A stretch of DNA of 64,000 nt, taken from NCBI RefSeq assembly GCF_030551875.1, contig NZ_JAUOZU010000005.1, forward strand, positions 1-64,000, read 5' to 3'. Below the pieces are notes generated by a model, which saw nothing but the letters and a program-made list of their open reading frames with translations, made no database searches and had not been told where the DNA came from. The DNA comes from Fluviirhizobium alvei. GTDB taxonomy: Bacteria; Pseudomonadota; Alphaproteobacteria; Rhizobiales; Rhizobiaceae. Positions 8,954 through 16,734 of this stretch are shown here, one piece after another. Each line of letters starts with the position of its first letter. The first letter of the stretch is position 1. Made by a program: the position numbers and the translations under genes.

Positions 8954-9972
8954 GCGGTCCCGTTCGGTCCTGAGGAGAATCGCTTCAAGATGCCCGCAAG
9001 ATGCTGATCGGCCGCCTGGTCCGGTGCAAGGCCGATGCGCAACCATGTTGGCGCATAATCGAACTTTCGCACGAGAATATGGTGATTGGCCAGATGCTCG
9101 TAGAGCGCTCCAGCCTCTGGATGTCGCACCAGCGCGAAAAGCGAGGTGCCGCCGAGAATTTCGAGATCAGCCGAGTTCAGAGCGCCGATCAGGCCGTGAT
9201 GGCGTTCGGCGATCACGGCATCAAGCCCGCTCCGATCGGCGGAAAGAAACCGTTCGGCAATGGCAAGCGCGGGTCCCGACACCGGCCAGGGGCCGAGAGA
9301 TTGCGCGAGCCGCTCCATCAGATCCGGATCCGCAAAAACAAAACCGAGCCGAACGCCCGCCATGCCGAAATATTTGCCGAACGAGCGACTGACCGAAAGA
9401 TTGGGATAACTTCCCGCATGGGCGGCGACCGACTGGTCAAACGCACTGTCGCCAAAAGCTTCATCGACATGCAGATGCCCACCCGATTCCTGTAATCTGG
9501 CAGCCAGCTGCAACAACGTCGCCCGCTCGGCAATCCGGCCATCGGGATTGTTGGGATTGACGACGATCACCGCCCCATGGCGATCCTCGATCTGATCGAC
9601 GCTCGCAATCGCCTCGACCGCAAAGCCTGCCGCCTTGAAGCAATGGGCATATTCGCCATAGGTCGGCGAGACGATCGCAACCGGCCTGCCAACAGGCGCG
9701 ACAAGCGGCAGAAACTGGATGAAGGATTGCGTGCCGGGAACGGCAACCGGTAATGTTCCGTCATCGCTGCCAAGGTAGAAGCGACGGGCAGCCTTGCGGG
9801 CAGCCAGGTCCAGCCCGGCATCCGGCAGCCGGTTCCACACCGCCATCGGCAGGTCCGGCAAAGCCGGCGGACAGGGATTGATGCCGGTGGAAAGATCGAG
9901 CCAGTCTTCGGCGCGCCCACCGTAACGGGCGACCGCTGCGGTCAGGCCGCCACCGTGAACGATCCCGGCCAT
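8947..9972 (-). CDS. cobC: threonine-phosphate decarboxylase (CobC, PLP enzyme)
   Basis: A 341-residue fold-type I aminotransferase-like protein. In the cobalamin pathway CobC provides (R)-1-amino-2-propanol O-phosphate from threonine phosphate. VVNPNNPDG around residues 138-145, DEAFGD at 170-175 and the PLP-lysine motif SRSFGK (K200) are intact. Three bases separate its start from the cobB stop, and its end overlaps the cobD start, placing it in the same transcript. Confidence 0.93.
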   Translation of the reverse strand: MAGIVHGGGLTAAVARYGGRAEDWLDLSTGINPCPPALPDLPMAVWNRLPDAGLDLAARKAARRFYLGSDDGTLPVAVPGTQSFIQFLPLVAPVGRPVAIVSPTYGEYAHCFKAAGFAVEAIASVDQIEDRHGAVIVVNPNNPDGRIAERATLLQLAARLQESGGHLHVDEAFGDSAFDQSVAAHAGSYPNLSVSRSFGKYFGMAGVRLGFVFADPDLMERLAQSLGPWPVSGPALAIAERFLSADRSGLDAVIAERHHGLIGALNSADLEILGGTSLFALVRHPEAGALYEHLANHHILVRKFDYAPTWLRIGLAPDQAADQHLAGILKRFSSGPNGTAC

Positions 9973-9975
9973 CGC

Positions 9976-11262
9976 TCAATCCTCCACGATGTCGATGAGA
10001 TGCATGTAGGAGCCCGAGACATTGCCAAGCGCGAGCCCCGCATCCGGCAAACGGGTTCCTTCGGCATCGACGGCGGAATAGACGCGATCCGCTGCCCCTT
10101 CCCGCGCCACGGTCGAATAATGAAACTCATGCGCCATCAGCTTCCGGCCGGCAAAGGGGCCGGCAAGCGCTTCGAGCCTGCGATAGCCAAGCTGGCGCTT
10201 GCGGGTGGCAAAGGAAGTCGAAAGCGGCAGCAGACCGAGCATCGGCCAGGCCTGGCTCTCCGCATCGATCAGTTCTTCGCCGAGCACCATGTAGCCGCCG
10301 CATTCGCCATAAATCACGGCACCGCTTTCCGCCTTGTCGCGCACACCGGTCAGGAACCGTTCGGCCTGGCTCAGCCGGCCGGCATGAAGCTCGGGATAAC
10401 CGCCCGGCAGATAGACCGAATCCGAAAACACATCCGGCGTTTCGTCGGCAAGCGGCGAAAAGAAGCTGATCTCGGCGCCAGCCATTCGCCAGCCATCGAG
10501 AAGATGCGGATAGGAAAAGGCAAAAGCCTCGTCACGCGCCACCGCAATCCGTCCGCCGAGCGGCGGCAGGCGTGGCACAGACGCAACCGACTGTCCGGCA
10601 GGACGTTCGCTCAGCTGCAGGATGCGGTCAAGATCGAGCCCGGCTTCGACCCGGTCCGCCGCATGGTTCATGAAGGTTTCGATGCCGCCGATCTCGCCGG
10701 CCTGCACGAGGCCGAGATGCCGTTCCGGCAGAACCATCTGCCGGTCCTGTGGCAGGATGCCGAGAATGGGGAGGTCGACCCCCTCGAGCCCGGCCCGCAG
10801 CATGCGTTCGTGGCGGGCGCTGCCGACGCGGTTGAGAATGACCCCGGCGATCTGGAGATCCGGCCAGTGCGAGGCATAGCCGCGCACCAGCGCGCCGACA
10901 GATTGCGACATGCGTCCGCAATCGACCACCAGCACCACCGAAAAACCAAGCATGCGGGCAAGGCTGGCGGCCGAGCCGCTATTGTCGGCAGCACCATCAT
11001 AAAGGCCCATCATCGCCTCGATGATGACGCGGCCACCCGGTGCGATCTGCTCGGCCAGCAGGGATGGCCGCATGGCCCAGCCATCGAAATTGAGGCATGG
11101 CCTGCCACAGGCGATTGAATGAAAGGCGGGATCGATGAAATCGGGACCGGCCTTGCCGGGATTGATCTCGACGCCGCGCCGCCTGAGCGCGCGCAGCAGA
11201 CCGAGCGTCACGGTCGTCTTGCCGGAACCGGAGGACGGTGCCGCAATCAGAAGTCCGCTCAT
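9976..11262 (-). CDS. cobB: hydrogenobyrinic acid a,c-diamide synthase
   Basis: A 428-residue glutamine- and ATP-dependent amidase of the CobB/CbiA family. The N-terminal dethiobiotin-synthetase-like domain has the P-loop APSSGSGKTT (8-17). The C-terminal class I glutamine amidotransferase domain has nucleophile C321 in YGECGGYMVLG. It amidates the a and c side chains of hydrogenobyrinate before cobalt insertion by CobN, consistent with the aerobic pathway in this window. The start overlaps the cobA stop by four bases (ATGA). Confidence 0.94.
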   Translation of the reverse strand: MSGLLIAAPSSGSGKTTVTLGLLRALRRRGVEINPGKAGPDFIDPAFHSIACGRPCLNFDGWAMRPSLLAEQIAPGGRVIIEAMMGLYDGAADNSGSAASLARMLGFSVVLVVDCGRMSQSVGALVRGYASHWPDLQIAGVILNRVGSARHERMLRAGLEGVDLPILGILPQDRQMVLPERHLGLVQAGEIGGIETFMNHAADRVEAGLDLDRILQLSERPAGQSVASVPRLPPLGGRIAVARDEAFAFSYPHLLDGWRMAGAEISFFSPLADETPDVFSDSVYLPGGYPELHAGRLSQAERFLTGVRDKAESGAVIYGECGGYMVLGEELIDAESQAWPMLGLLPLSTSFATRKRQLGYRRLEALAGPFAGRKLMAHEFHYSTVAREGAADRVYSAVDAEGTRLPDAGLALGNVSGSYMHLIDIVED

Positions 11263-12101
11263 GCAGGATCCTTGAGGAGCCGCGATCCGAACGGATCCAT
11301 TTCGAGCACACGTCCGGACAGGGCGCCCAGCCAGTCGAGACCGGTTCTGAGACGCACGACTTCGCCGACCACGACGATCGCCGGCGGTTCGATCCCGGCG
11401 GCTTCCATGTCCGCGACTGCGGCACCAAGCGTGGTTTCAAGCACGGTCTGCGCCTTGGTGGCGGCATTGCAGACGAAGGCGACCGGCTCGTTGGGCGAGC
11501 GGCCAGCCTCGATCAGCTGCCGTGTGATCTCGCCGACATGCTTCATTGCCATATACATGACGATGACCGGCGAGCCTTCGGCAATGCCGCGCCAGTTGAT
11601 GCGATCGGGCACGACGCCGGAGGAATCATGCCCCGTCAGAAAGGTCACGGCATGATTGACTTCGCGGTGCGTGACCGGGATGCCGGCATAGGCCAGCCCG
11701 CCGATGCCAGCGGTAATGCCCGGCACGATGCGGAAAGGAATGGAATGTTCCACCAGCGTCAGGGCTTCCTCGCCACCGCGACCGAACACGAACGGATCGC
11801 CGCCCTTGAGCCTCAGAACACGCTTGCCGGCCCGCGCCAACTCGACGAGCCTGAGCGAAATGTCGCGCTGCTTGGGCGAAGGCTTGCCACCACGTTTTCC
11901 GGCGAACTCGAACACGGTTCCCGTCCCGGCCAGCTTGAGGCAGGACTCATCGACCAGCGCATCATGCACAACGACATCGGCCTGCATGAGCCCGCGTACG
12001 GCAAGCAGCGTCAACAGGCCCGGATCACCGGGACCGGCGCCGGCTAGCCATACATGCCCCGGCTCGAGCTCCGGCAGGCTGGAAAGGATCGCATCGTTCA
12101 T
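11259..12101 (-). CDS. cobA: uroporphyrinogen-III C-methyltransferase
   Basis: A 280-residue SUMT that makes precorrin-2 from uroporphyrinogen III with two SAM. AGAGPGDPGLLTL, RLKGGDPFVFGRGGEE and the IPVTHR segment are the family signatures. The ATG at 12101 follows AGGAAA and is preferred over the upstream in-frame codon at 12119. No siroheme (CysG) extension is fused, so it looks dedicated to the corrin branch. It is the first gene of a tightly overlapping cobA-cobB-cobC-cobD operon. No riboswitch was seen in the 260 bases upstream. Confidence 0.94.
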   Translation of the reverse strand: MNDAILSSLPELEPGHVWLAGAGPGDPGLLTLLAVRGLMQADVVVHDALVDESCLKLAGTGTVFEFAGKRGGKPSPKQRDISLRLVELARAGKRVLRLKGGDPFVFGRGGEEALTLVEHSIPFRIVPGITAGIGGLAYAGIPVTHREVNHAVTFLTGHDSSGVVPDRINWRGIAEGSPVIVMYMAMKHVGEITRQLIEAGRSPNEPVAFVCNAATKAQTVLETTLGAAVADMEAAGIEPPAIVVVGEVVRLRTGLDWLGALSGRVLEMDPFGSRLLKDPA

Positions 12102-12280
12102 ACCGTTTCCTAGGACCATGTTGCGAAAATTGCAATCATCCGCCCCGGGGAGAACCGTCTGCGGTAGCCGGTCATGCTAATGTTTGCCGATTGCGACGTC
12201 AGCCCCATTTGCGCCATGCGCTGGCGTCGTCACGAAATCATCACAGTGCAAAAAGGAAACCGGAAAAGCCGGATGGCAAA

Positions 12281-12304
12281 AGGGCGGCTCTGCCGAACCG
12301 CCCT
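12281..12304 (-). terminator. hairpin after the nucleoside hydrolase gene
   Basis: The arms AGGGCGG and CCGCCCT pair around a 10-base loop. Read on the minus strand the stem is followed by a short TTTT. It lies about 60 bases past the end of the nucleoside hydrolase gene and would separate it from cobA. Confidence 0.5.
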
Positions 12305-12362
12305 GAATCGTCGTTTCAACCGAATCCCCCAACCCTTTGAGAGGAAAGGGCTGCGGAATTTC

Positions 12363-13313
12363 TTACTGGCGCACAAGCGTCTCTTCGACGAGGGCCAAAA
12401 GCTCGGCCGCCTTGACATCCATGCAGGCGAGCTGGCTCGGCAAACCATCCCAGGCGCTCGGGCCGAAACGCATTCCGTCCGGCTTCTGCATCGTCTTGCC
12501 TTCGCCGATGCCGGTCGTAAGCACCCGGATCGCACCCGGACGGGTGACGAAAAGTTCGGGCGCGACGACATAGACGCAGGCGCAGGTATCATGCACCACC
12601 ATCGCATCCTCAACCTGACCGGAATAGAAATCGATGTAGAACTGCGACAGCCGGTCGAGAAGTTCAACCGCCGGGCCACCGCGAGCGGCAAGCGCTGCAA
12701 GCTCCGAACGCGTCATCACCGTCTTCAGCGTCACGTCGAGACCGACGAGCACCACCGGCCAATCGGCAACCATCACCGCATCGGCGGCTTCGGGATCGCC
12801 ATGGATGTTGGCCTCGGCTGCCGGATTGACATTGCCCGGCACATCGACGGCGCCCCCCATGATCACGACCTGCTTGACCAGGCGTGTGATTTCCGGCGCC
12901 ACGCGCAGGGCATTCGCAAGGTTCGTCATGCGGCCGACGGCGACGATGGTGATCTCGCCCGGATGCGCCTTGATCATGTCGATCAGGAACTCATGCGCCG
13001 GACGCGGATCGAGCGGTTCGCCCGACATGTCCGGTACGCCGATATTGCCGAGCCCGTCATCGCCATGGATGAAGGTGGGAAAGGGATGGGTTTCGCGGCC
13101 GGGCTGGTACTTGTCACCCGAGCCCTTGGCAATCGGCGCCGAGAAGCCGAATTCGCGGCGGAGGAAGAGCGCATTGTTGGTGGTGATATCGATCGGCGCA
13201 TTGCCGAACGTCGTCGTCACGCCGACAAGATCGACCTCCGGGTGGCGCGCCAGAAACAACAGCGCCATGGCATCATCCACGCCGGGATCCGTATCGAATA
13301 TAACCTTCTGCAT
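12363..13313 (-). CDS. nucleoside hydrolase (IunH/RihA-type)
   Basis: A 316-residue inosine-uridine preferring nucleoside hydrolase, which splits N-ribosides to base and ribose. The calcium-binding DTDPGVDDA motif is at residues 6-14, and VMGGAVDVPGNV and the C-terminal VHDTCACVYV block with its conserved Asp are present. The ATG at 13313 is preceded by AAGGTGG. It sits between cobE and cobA in the same orientation. Salvage of nucleosides is the safe function. A link to cobalamin lower-ligand metabolism is possible but unsupported. Confidence 0.85.
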   Translation of the reverse strand: MQKVIFDTDPGVDDAMALLFLARHPEVDLVGVTTTFGNAPIDITTNNALFLRREFGFSAPIAKGSGDKYQPGRETHPFPTFIHGDDGLGNIGVPDMSGEPLDPRPAHEFLIDMIKAHPGEITIVAVGRMTNLANALRVAPEITRLVKQVVIMGGAVDVPGNVNPAAEANIHGDPEAADAVMVADWPVVLVGLDVTLKTVMTRSELAALAARGGPAVELLDRLSQFYIDFYSGQVEDAMVVHDTCACVYVVAPELFVTRPGAIRVLTTGIGEGKTMQKPDGMRFGPSAWDGLPSQLACMDVKAAELLALVEETLVRQ

Positions 13314-13403
13314 TCTACCACCTTCGTCGCATATCATTCGAGGATGCTTTGACAAAAGGCGCTTACATTGGCCAGTCTTTTTTGACCGGAAGGTAAAATT
13401 ATA

Positions 13404-13787
13404 TCAAAACGCAATCGCAACTGTGACTTTGTTCACACGAAACTTGGGCAGAATGAGCCTTGCCCCGGGTCCAGCCGCAGCCAGGGCCGCCGCCTCCGCA
13501 ACACCATGACAGCCAACCGAACGGAACACCGCCTCAGACGGATTGGCAAGCCGTGGCGTTTCCTTTTCCAGCCGCGCGGCAGGATAGGCTGTGACCGGCC
13601 AGCCATGCTCTTGCGCGAGCGATTGGAAAGCGAGCCCCCGGGCGCGCTGTTCGAGGGTTGCAAGTTCACCGATATCGGCAGTGCCGAGACCGGCTGCGGC
13701 AAGCGCTTCCGCCACGGCCTTCGTCAGATCCTCAGCGGTCGCTGTGCTGGAAAAACCGATGCCGAGTGTCGCCTTGGCCGCCGTCAT
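13404..13787 (-). CDS. cobE: cobalamin biosynthesis protein CobE (CbiG C-terminal domain type)
   Basis: A 127-residue protein with the CobE/CbiG-C fold features: N-terminal GIGFSSTATAEDL, central ATLEQRARGLAF, VGCHGVAEAAALAAAG and the C-terminal LPKFRVNKVTVAIAF. In aerobic B12 makers CobE stands as a separate protein and is needed for efficient corrin ring synthesis, though its exact role is unsettled. The start overlaps the stop of the upstream merR gene by four bases (ATGA), so the two are co-translated. No other ring-contraction cob genes are in the window. Confidence 0.85.
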   Translation of the reverse strand: MTAAKATLGIGFSSTATAEDLTKAVAEALAAAGLGTADIGELATLEQRARGLAFQSLAQEHGWPVTAYPAARLEKETPRLANPSEAVFRSVGCHGVAEAAALAAAGPGARLILPKFRVNKVTVAIAF

Positions 13788-14164
13788 GCCGAGACCTTTC
13801 GCGGGGACCGAACCGGCGGGACCACCGGACAGACGGAAGCAAGAAGGCCGGCAAGTTCCGTCCTCAGGGCCTGAAGGCCCGCCATTCGGGCATCGATGAG
13901 GGCGAGCTTGTCGGAAAGGATGGCACTGATGCGGTCGGCGGTGAGCTCGCCTGCGATCAGCGCCGGAACCTCCGCACCGATTTCGGAAAGGGAAAAGCCC
14001 AGCCTTTGCGCCATGCGCACATAATTGACGACGAACAGCATCGCCTCGTCATAATCACGGTAGCCATTGGGGCGCCGCTCGGAGCGGATCAGGCCCAGCC
14101 GCTCGTAAAGGCGCAGCGCATCCGTACTGACGCCAGCCTTGGCTGCAAGTTCGCCGATCCGCAT
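13784..14164 (-). CDS. MerR-family transcriptional regulator
   Basis: A 126-residue MerR regulator. The N-terminal winged helix reads MRIGELAAKAGVS...LRLYERLGLI, followed by the coiled-coil dimerisation helix (about 75-110). Only one cysteine occurs in the C-terminal part (ASVCPVVPP), so it lacks the usual pair of metal ligands of CueR/ZntR and its effector is unknown. The start at 14164 follows AGGGG. It shares a transcript with cobE and is divergent from the membrane-protein gene at 14239, with a perfect MerR-type palindrome between them. Confidence 0.85.
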   Translation of the reverse strand: MRIGELAAKAGVSTDALRLYERLGLIRSERRPNGYRDYDEAMLFVVNYVRMAQRLGFSLSEIGAEVPALIAGELTADRISAILSDKLALIDARMAGLQALRTELAGLLASVCPVVPPVRSPRKVSA

Positions 14165-14173
14165 GAACCCCTC

Positions 14174-14205
14174 TTGACCTTTGACTATGGTCAAAGGTTT
14201 AGACC
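14174..14205 (+). promoter_or_regulatory. MerR-type promoter/operator
   Basis: A -35 TTGACC at 14174-14179 and a -10-like TAGACC at 14200-14205 are separated by 20 bases. Between them lies a perfect palindrome, ACCTTTGAC (14177-14185), a TATG spacer and GTCAAAGGT (14190-14198). The overlong spacer with the dyad between the elements is the hallmark of MerR-activated promoters. It faces the gene at 14239, and the adjacent merR at 13784-14164 is the obvious ligand. Confidence 0.8.
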
Positions 14206-14238
14206 CACGGGCATCGATCTTCAACCAGGGAAAATCGC

Positions 14239-14652
14239 ATGCTTGCACAAACCAGCCTTCTTCGCATCGGCCGCCTCAGCGCCGCCTATGATCTTGGCGT
14301 CACCCTGCCCTTCGCAACGCCATGGACCTATGCGCTGCTGATAGAGCTGTTCAACCATCTCCAGACCATCGCCTGGCCGGATGCCAGCCCGATCGCCATC
14401 GAACCGCACCAGATGCTGTTTGCCAACCTGATGGGCTCCGTCGTCGTGGTCTGGTCGATTGTGCGGCTCCGGTTGATGATGGTGGAACTCGTCCGCTGGG
14501 ATGCTGTTGCGCGCTTCCTGTTCACAGCCTGGCAGATCCATGCCCTGACAAGCGGCGCAACACCACTGCTCGTCCCCTTCATCGTGATCGAACTCCTGTT
14601 CGGGATTGCGCAATCCCTTCCGCTCAAGCGGCGCGTAGCCGATCGGATTTGA
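14239..14652 (+). CDS. small integral membrane protein, MerR-controlled
   Basis: A 137-residue protein with four probable membrane segments (about 20-38, 62-80, 88-105 and 112-128) and no cysteine. AGGGAAAA sits before the ATG. It is divergent from a merR-cobE unit and directly downstream of a MerR-type promoter, so it is probably the regulator's main target. I do not recognise the family. A transport or small-molecule sensing role is conceivable but not shown. Confidence 0.7.
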   Translation: MLAQTSLLRIGRLSAAYDLGVTLPFATPWTYALLIELFNHLQTIAWPDASPIAIEPHQMLFANLMGSVVVVWSIVRLRLMMVELVRWDAVARFLFTAWQIHALTSGATPLLVPFIVIELLFGIAQSLPLKRRVADRI

Positions 14653-14731
14653 CCCTTTCGGAAACGCACCGCGCCGCCTATAAGCACAGGATTGAATGCC
14701 CAATCGGCAATGCCATCCGGAAAGTACCTTC

Positions 14732-15517
14732 TTGCCCGAACTGACAATTGAGCTTCTCGGTCTCCTCTTCATGGCGGCCTTTCTCGCCGGTTTCATCGAT
14801 TCGATTGCCGGCGGCGGCGGCATGATCACGGTCCCGGCGATGCTGATCGCCGGCTTCCAGCCGATCGAGACGCTCGGCACCAACAAACTGCAATCGCTGT
14901 TCGGATCAGGATCGGCCACGCTTGCCTATGCGCGGGGCGGCCATGTGCAACTCGCAAGCCAGTTGCCGATGGCGATCATGTCGGCGGCCGGTTCTGCTGT
15001 CGGCGCGGTGCTGACCACCTTCGTTCCGGGCGATGTGATGAAGGCGGCGATGCCGATCCTCCTGATCGGGATTGCGCTCTATTTCGGCTTCAAGCGCAGG
15101 ATCAGCGACGAGGACCAACATCAGAGAATGACTCCCTTTTTGTTCGGACTCACCATCGTGCCGCTGATCGGTTTCTATGACGGCGTCTTCGGACCCGGCA
15201 CCGGATCCTTCTTCATGCTCGCTTTCGTGACGCTCGCCGGATTCGGCCTGCTCAAGGCGACGGCACATACCAAGATGCTCAATTTCGCCTCCAACATCGG
15301 CGCATTCGCGGTCTTCGCCGTTTCTGGCGTCATTTCGTGGAAGACCGGGCTTGTCATGGGCGCCGGCCAGTTTCTGGGCGCTCAGCTCGGTTCGCGCATG
15401 GCGATGAAGAACGGCGCCCGCATCATCCGGCCGCTTCTGGTGATTAGCTGTATCGCGCTCGCGATCAAGCTGCTGTCGGATCCGATGAATCCGGTCCGGA
15501 TCTGGCTGGGACTATAG
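14732..15517 (+). CDS. TSUP-family membrane permease (TauE/SafE, YfcA-like)
   Basis: About 261 residues with eight probable membrane segments. The two family half-motifs are FIDSIAGGGGMITVPA near the N-terminus and GFYDGVFGPGTGSFFML in the middle. Members move sulfonates, sulfite or other organosulfur anions; the substrate here is unknown. I prefer the TTG at 14732 because it starts exactly where homologues start (MPELTxELL) and has GGAAAG upstream. An in-frame ATG at 14696 would add 12 residues. It follows the MerR-controlled gene by 80 bases. Confidence 0.85.
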   Translation: MPELTIELLGLLFMAAFLAGFIDSIAGGGGMITVPAMLIAGFQPIETLGTNKLQSLFGSGSATLAYARGGHVQLASQLPMAIMSAAGSAVGAVLTTFVPGDVMKAAMPILLIGIALYFGFKRRISDEDQHQRMTPFLFGLTIVPLIGFYDGVFGPGTGSFFMLAFVTLAGFGLLKATAHTKMLNFASNIGAFAVFAVSGVISWKTGLVMGAGQFLGAQLGSRMAMKNGARIIRPLLVISCIALAIKLLSDPMNPVRIWLGL

Positions 15518-15534
15518 GTCCTCTGGAAGGACGG

Positions 15535-15945
15535 TCAGTGATCGTCGGCGCAACGGCCGTGGTCGCTGAGCACTTCGATGATCCGGCAATCGGCCGCTTT
15601 GCCGGAATGATGGCCCGCAAGCATGCGCTCAAGCTCCCCTTCCAGCTTGCGCAGCTTGTCGATGCGACGGCGGACATCCTCAAGCCTCGCCTTGGCAATC
15701 CTGTCGGCATCGACACAGGGTTTCTCCGGATGATCGGCAAGATCGATCAGGCTGCGGATCGCCTCGAGCGAAAAACCCATTTCCCGTGCATGCGCGATGA
15801 AGGCCAGCGTATGGCGGGCGCGCTCGTCATAGCGTCGCTGGCCGCCCTCGCTGCGCGGCGGTGCTGCCAGCAATCCCGCATCCTCGTAATAGCGGATCGT
15901 CGGCACCTTCACACCGACATGGCGTGACAGTTCACCGATCGACAT
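15535..15945 (-). CDS. metal-type MerR regulator (ZntR/CadR/PbrR-like)
   Basis: A 136-residue MerR regulator with MSIGELSRHVGVKVPTIRYY at the N-terminus. Cysteine near residue 77 (PEKPCVDAD) and two in the C-terminal CRIIEVLSDHGRC are placed like the metal ligands of ZntR, CadR and PbrR. AAAGGA precedes the ATG at 15945; a second ATG lies at 15957. A metal-type operator lies just upstream, but no efflux gene is adjacent on either side, so its target must be elsewhere or lost. It converges with the TSUP gene, 17 bases apart. Confidence 0.85.
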   Translation of the reverse strand: MSIGELSRHVGVKVPTIRYYEDAGLLAAPPRSEGGQRRYDERARHTLAFIAHAREMGFSLEAIRSLIDLADHPEKPCVDADRIAKARLEDVRRRIDKLRKLEGELERMLAGHHSGKAADCRIIEVLSDHGRCADDH

Positions 15946-15961
15946 TTCCTTTGCCATGGCC

Positions 15962-15992
15962 TTGACCCTCTAGTGACTAGAGGAATTATGAG
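15962..15992 (+). promoter_or_regulatory. ZntR/CadR-like MerR operator
   Basis: TTGACC (15962-15967) and TATGAG (15987-15992) are 19 bases apart. Between them is a perfect dyad, CCTCTAGT (15967-15974), a single G, then ACTAGAGG (15976-15983). This resembles zinc/cadmium/lead MerR operators. On the plus strand it points into about 80 bases without a gene, and it lies directly upstream of the minus-strand merR. Confidence 0.7.
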
Positions 15993-16042
15993 GGCGCCAG
16001 ATCATGAATTCAAGAGCCCGGTGAGGATCGTCCGCTGTACCG

Positions 16043-16065
16043 CGCCCTTGCTCGCTTAAAGGGCG
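16043..16065 (-). terminator. weak hairpin after cobO
   Basis: CGCCCTT and AAGGGCG form a 7-bp stem with a 9-base loop three bases after the cobO stop. There is no T-run on the minus strand, so it may stabilise the mRNA end rather than terminate. Confidence 0.35.
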
Positions 16066-16067
16066 GA

Positions 16068-16700
16068 TCAGAATTCGACGCCCTTCTGGCCCTTGATACC
16101 GGACCGGAACGGATGCTTGATCAGCTCCATTTCGGTCACGAGGTCGGCAATCTCGATCAGATCGTCATGCGCATTGCGACCGGTCAGTACGACATGGCAC
16201 ATCGGCGGCTTCTCGGTCTGCAGAAAGGCAATGACATCGGCGATCGCGATATAGTCGTAGCGGATCGCGATATTGATCTCGTCGAGCAGCACCATCGATT
16301 TTTCGCCGGACGCGATCAGTTCCTTCGCCTTGGCCCAGGCCGATTGAGCCGTTGCGATATCGCGGGCACGATCCTGCGTCTCCCAGGTGAAGCCTTCGCC
16401 CATCGTGTGGAATTCGCAGATGTCGGAGAAATGCTTTTCGATCAGGTCGCGTTCGCCGGTCTCCATCGCTCCCTTGATGAACTGCACCACCGCGCAGGGC
16501 ATTTCATGGGCGATATGGCGGAAGATCATGCCGAAGCCGGCGGTCGACTTGCCCTTGCCCTTGCCGGTATGGACGATGATCAGGCCCTTCTCGCCAGTCT
16601 TGGTGGACATGATCTTGTCGCGCGCGGCCTTCTTCTTGGCCATCTTTTCGGCATGACGCGCATCATCCTGTCCGTTTGGCTCCTGTACGTCCTCGGTCAT
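16068..16700 (-). CDS. cobO: cob(I)alamin/cobinamide adenosyltransferase
   Basis: A 210-residue CobO/CobA(CobACSAV)-type ATP:corrinoid adenosyltransferase. The P-loop HTGKGKGKST lies at about 44-53, and FTWETQD, LLDEIN and VLTGRNAHDDL are the other family blocks. It adenosylates the reduced cobalt of the a,c-diamide. The ATG at 16700 has a purine-rich GGAAGGGGTGG upstream. It is the last gene of cobP-cobW-cobN-cobO; 34 bases separate it from cobN. Confidence 0.94.
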   Translation of the reverse strand: MTEDVQEPNGQDDARHAEKMAKKKAARDKIMSTKTGEKGLIIVHTGKGKGKSTAGFGMIFRHIAHEMPCAVVQFIKGAMETGERDLIEKHFSDICEFHTMGEGFTWETQDRARDIATAQSAWAKAKELIASGEKSMVLLDEINIAIRYDYIAIADVIAFLQTEKPPMCHVVLTGRNAHDDLIEIADLVTEMELIKHPFRSGIKGQKGVEF

Positions 16701-16734
16701 TTCCACCCCTTCCCTTTCATTCTGTCGGTCGCCC

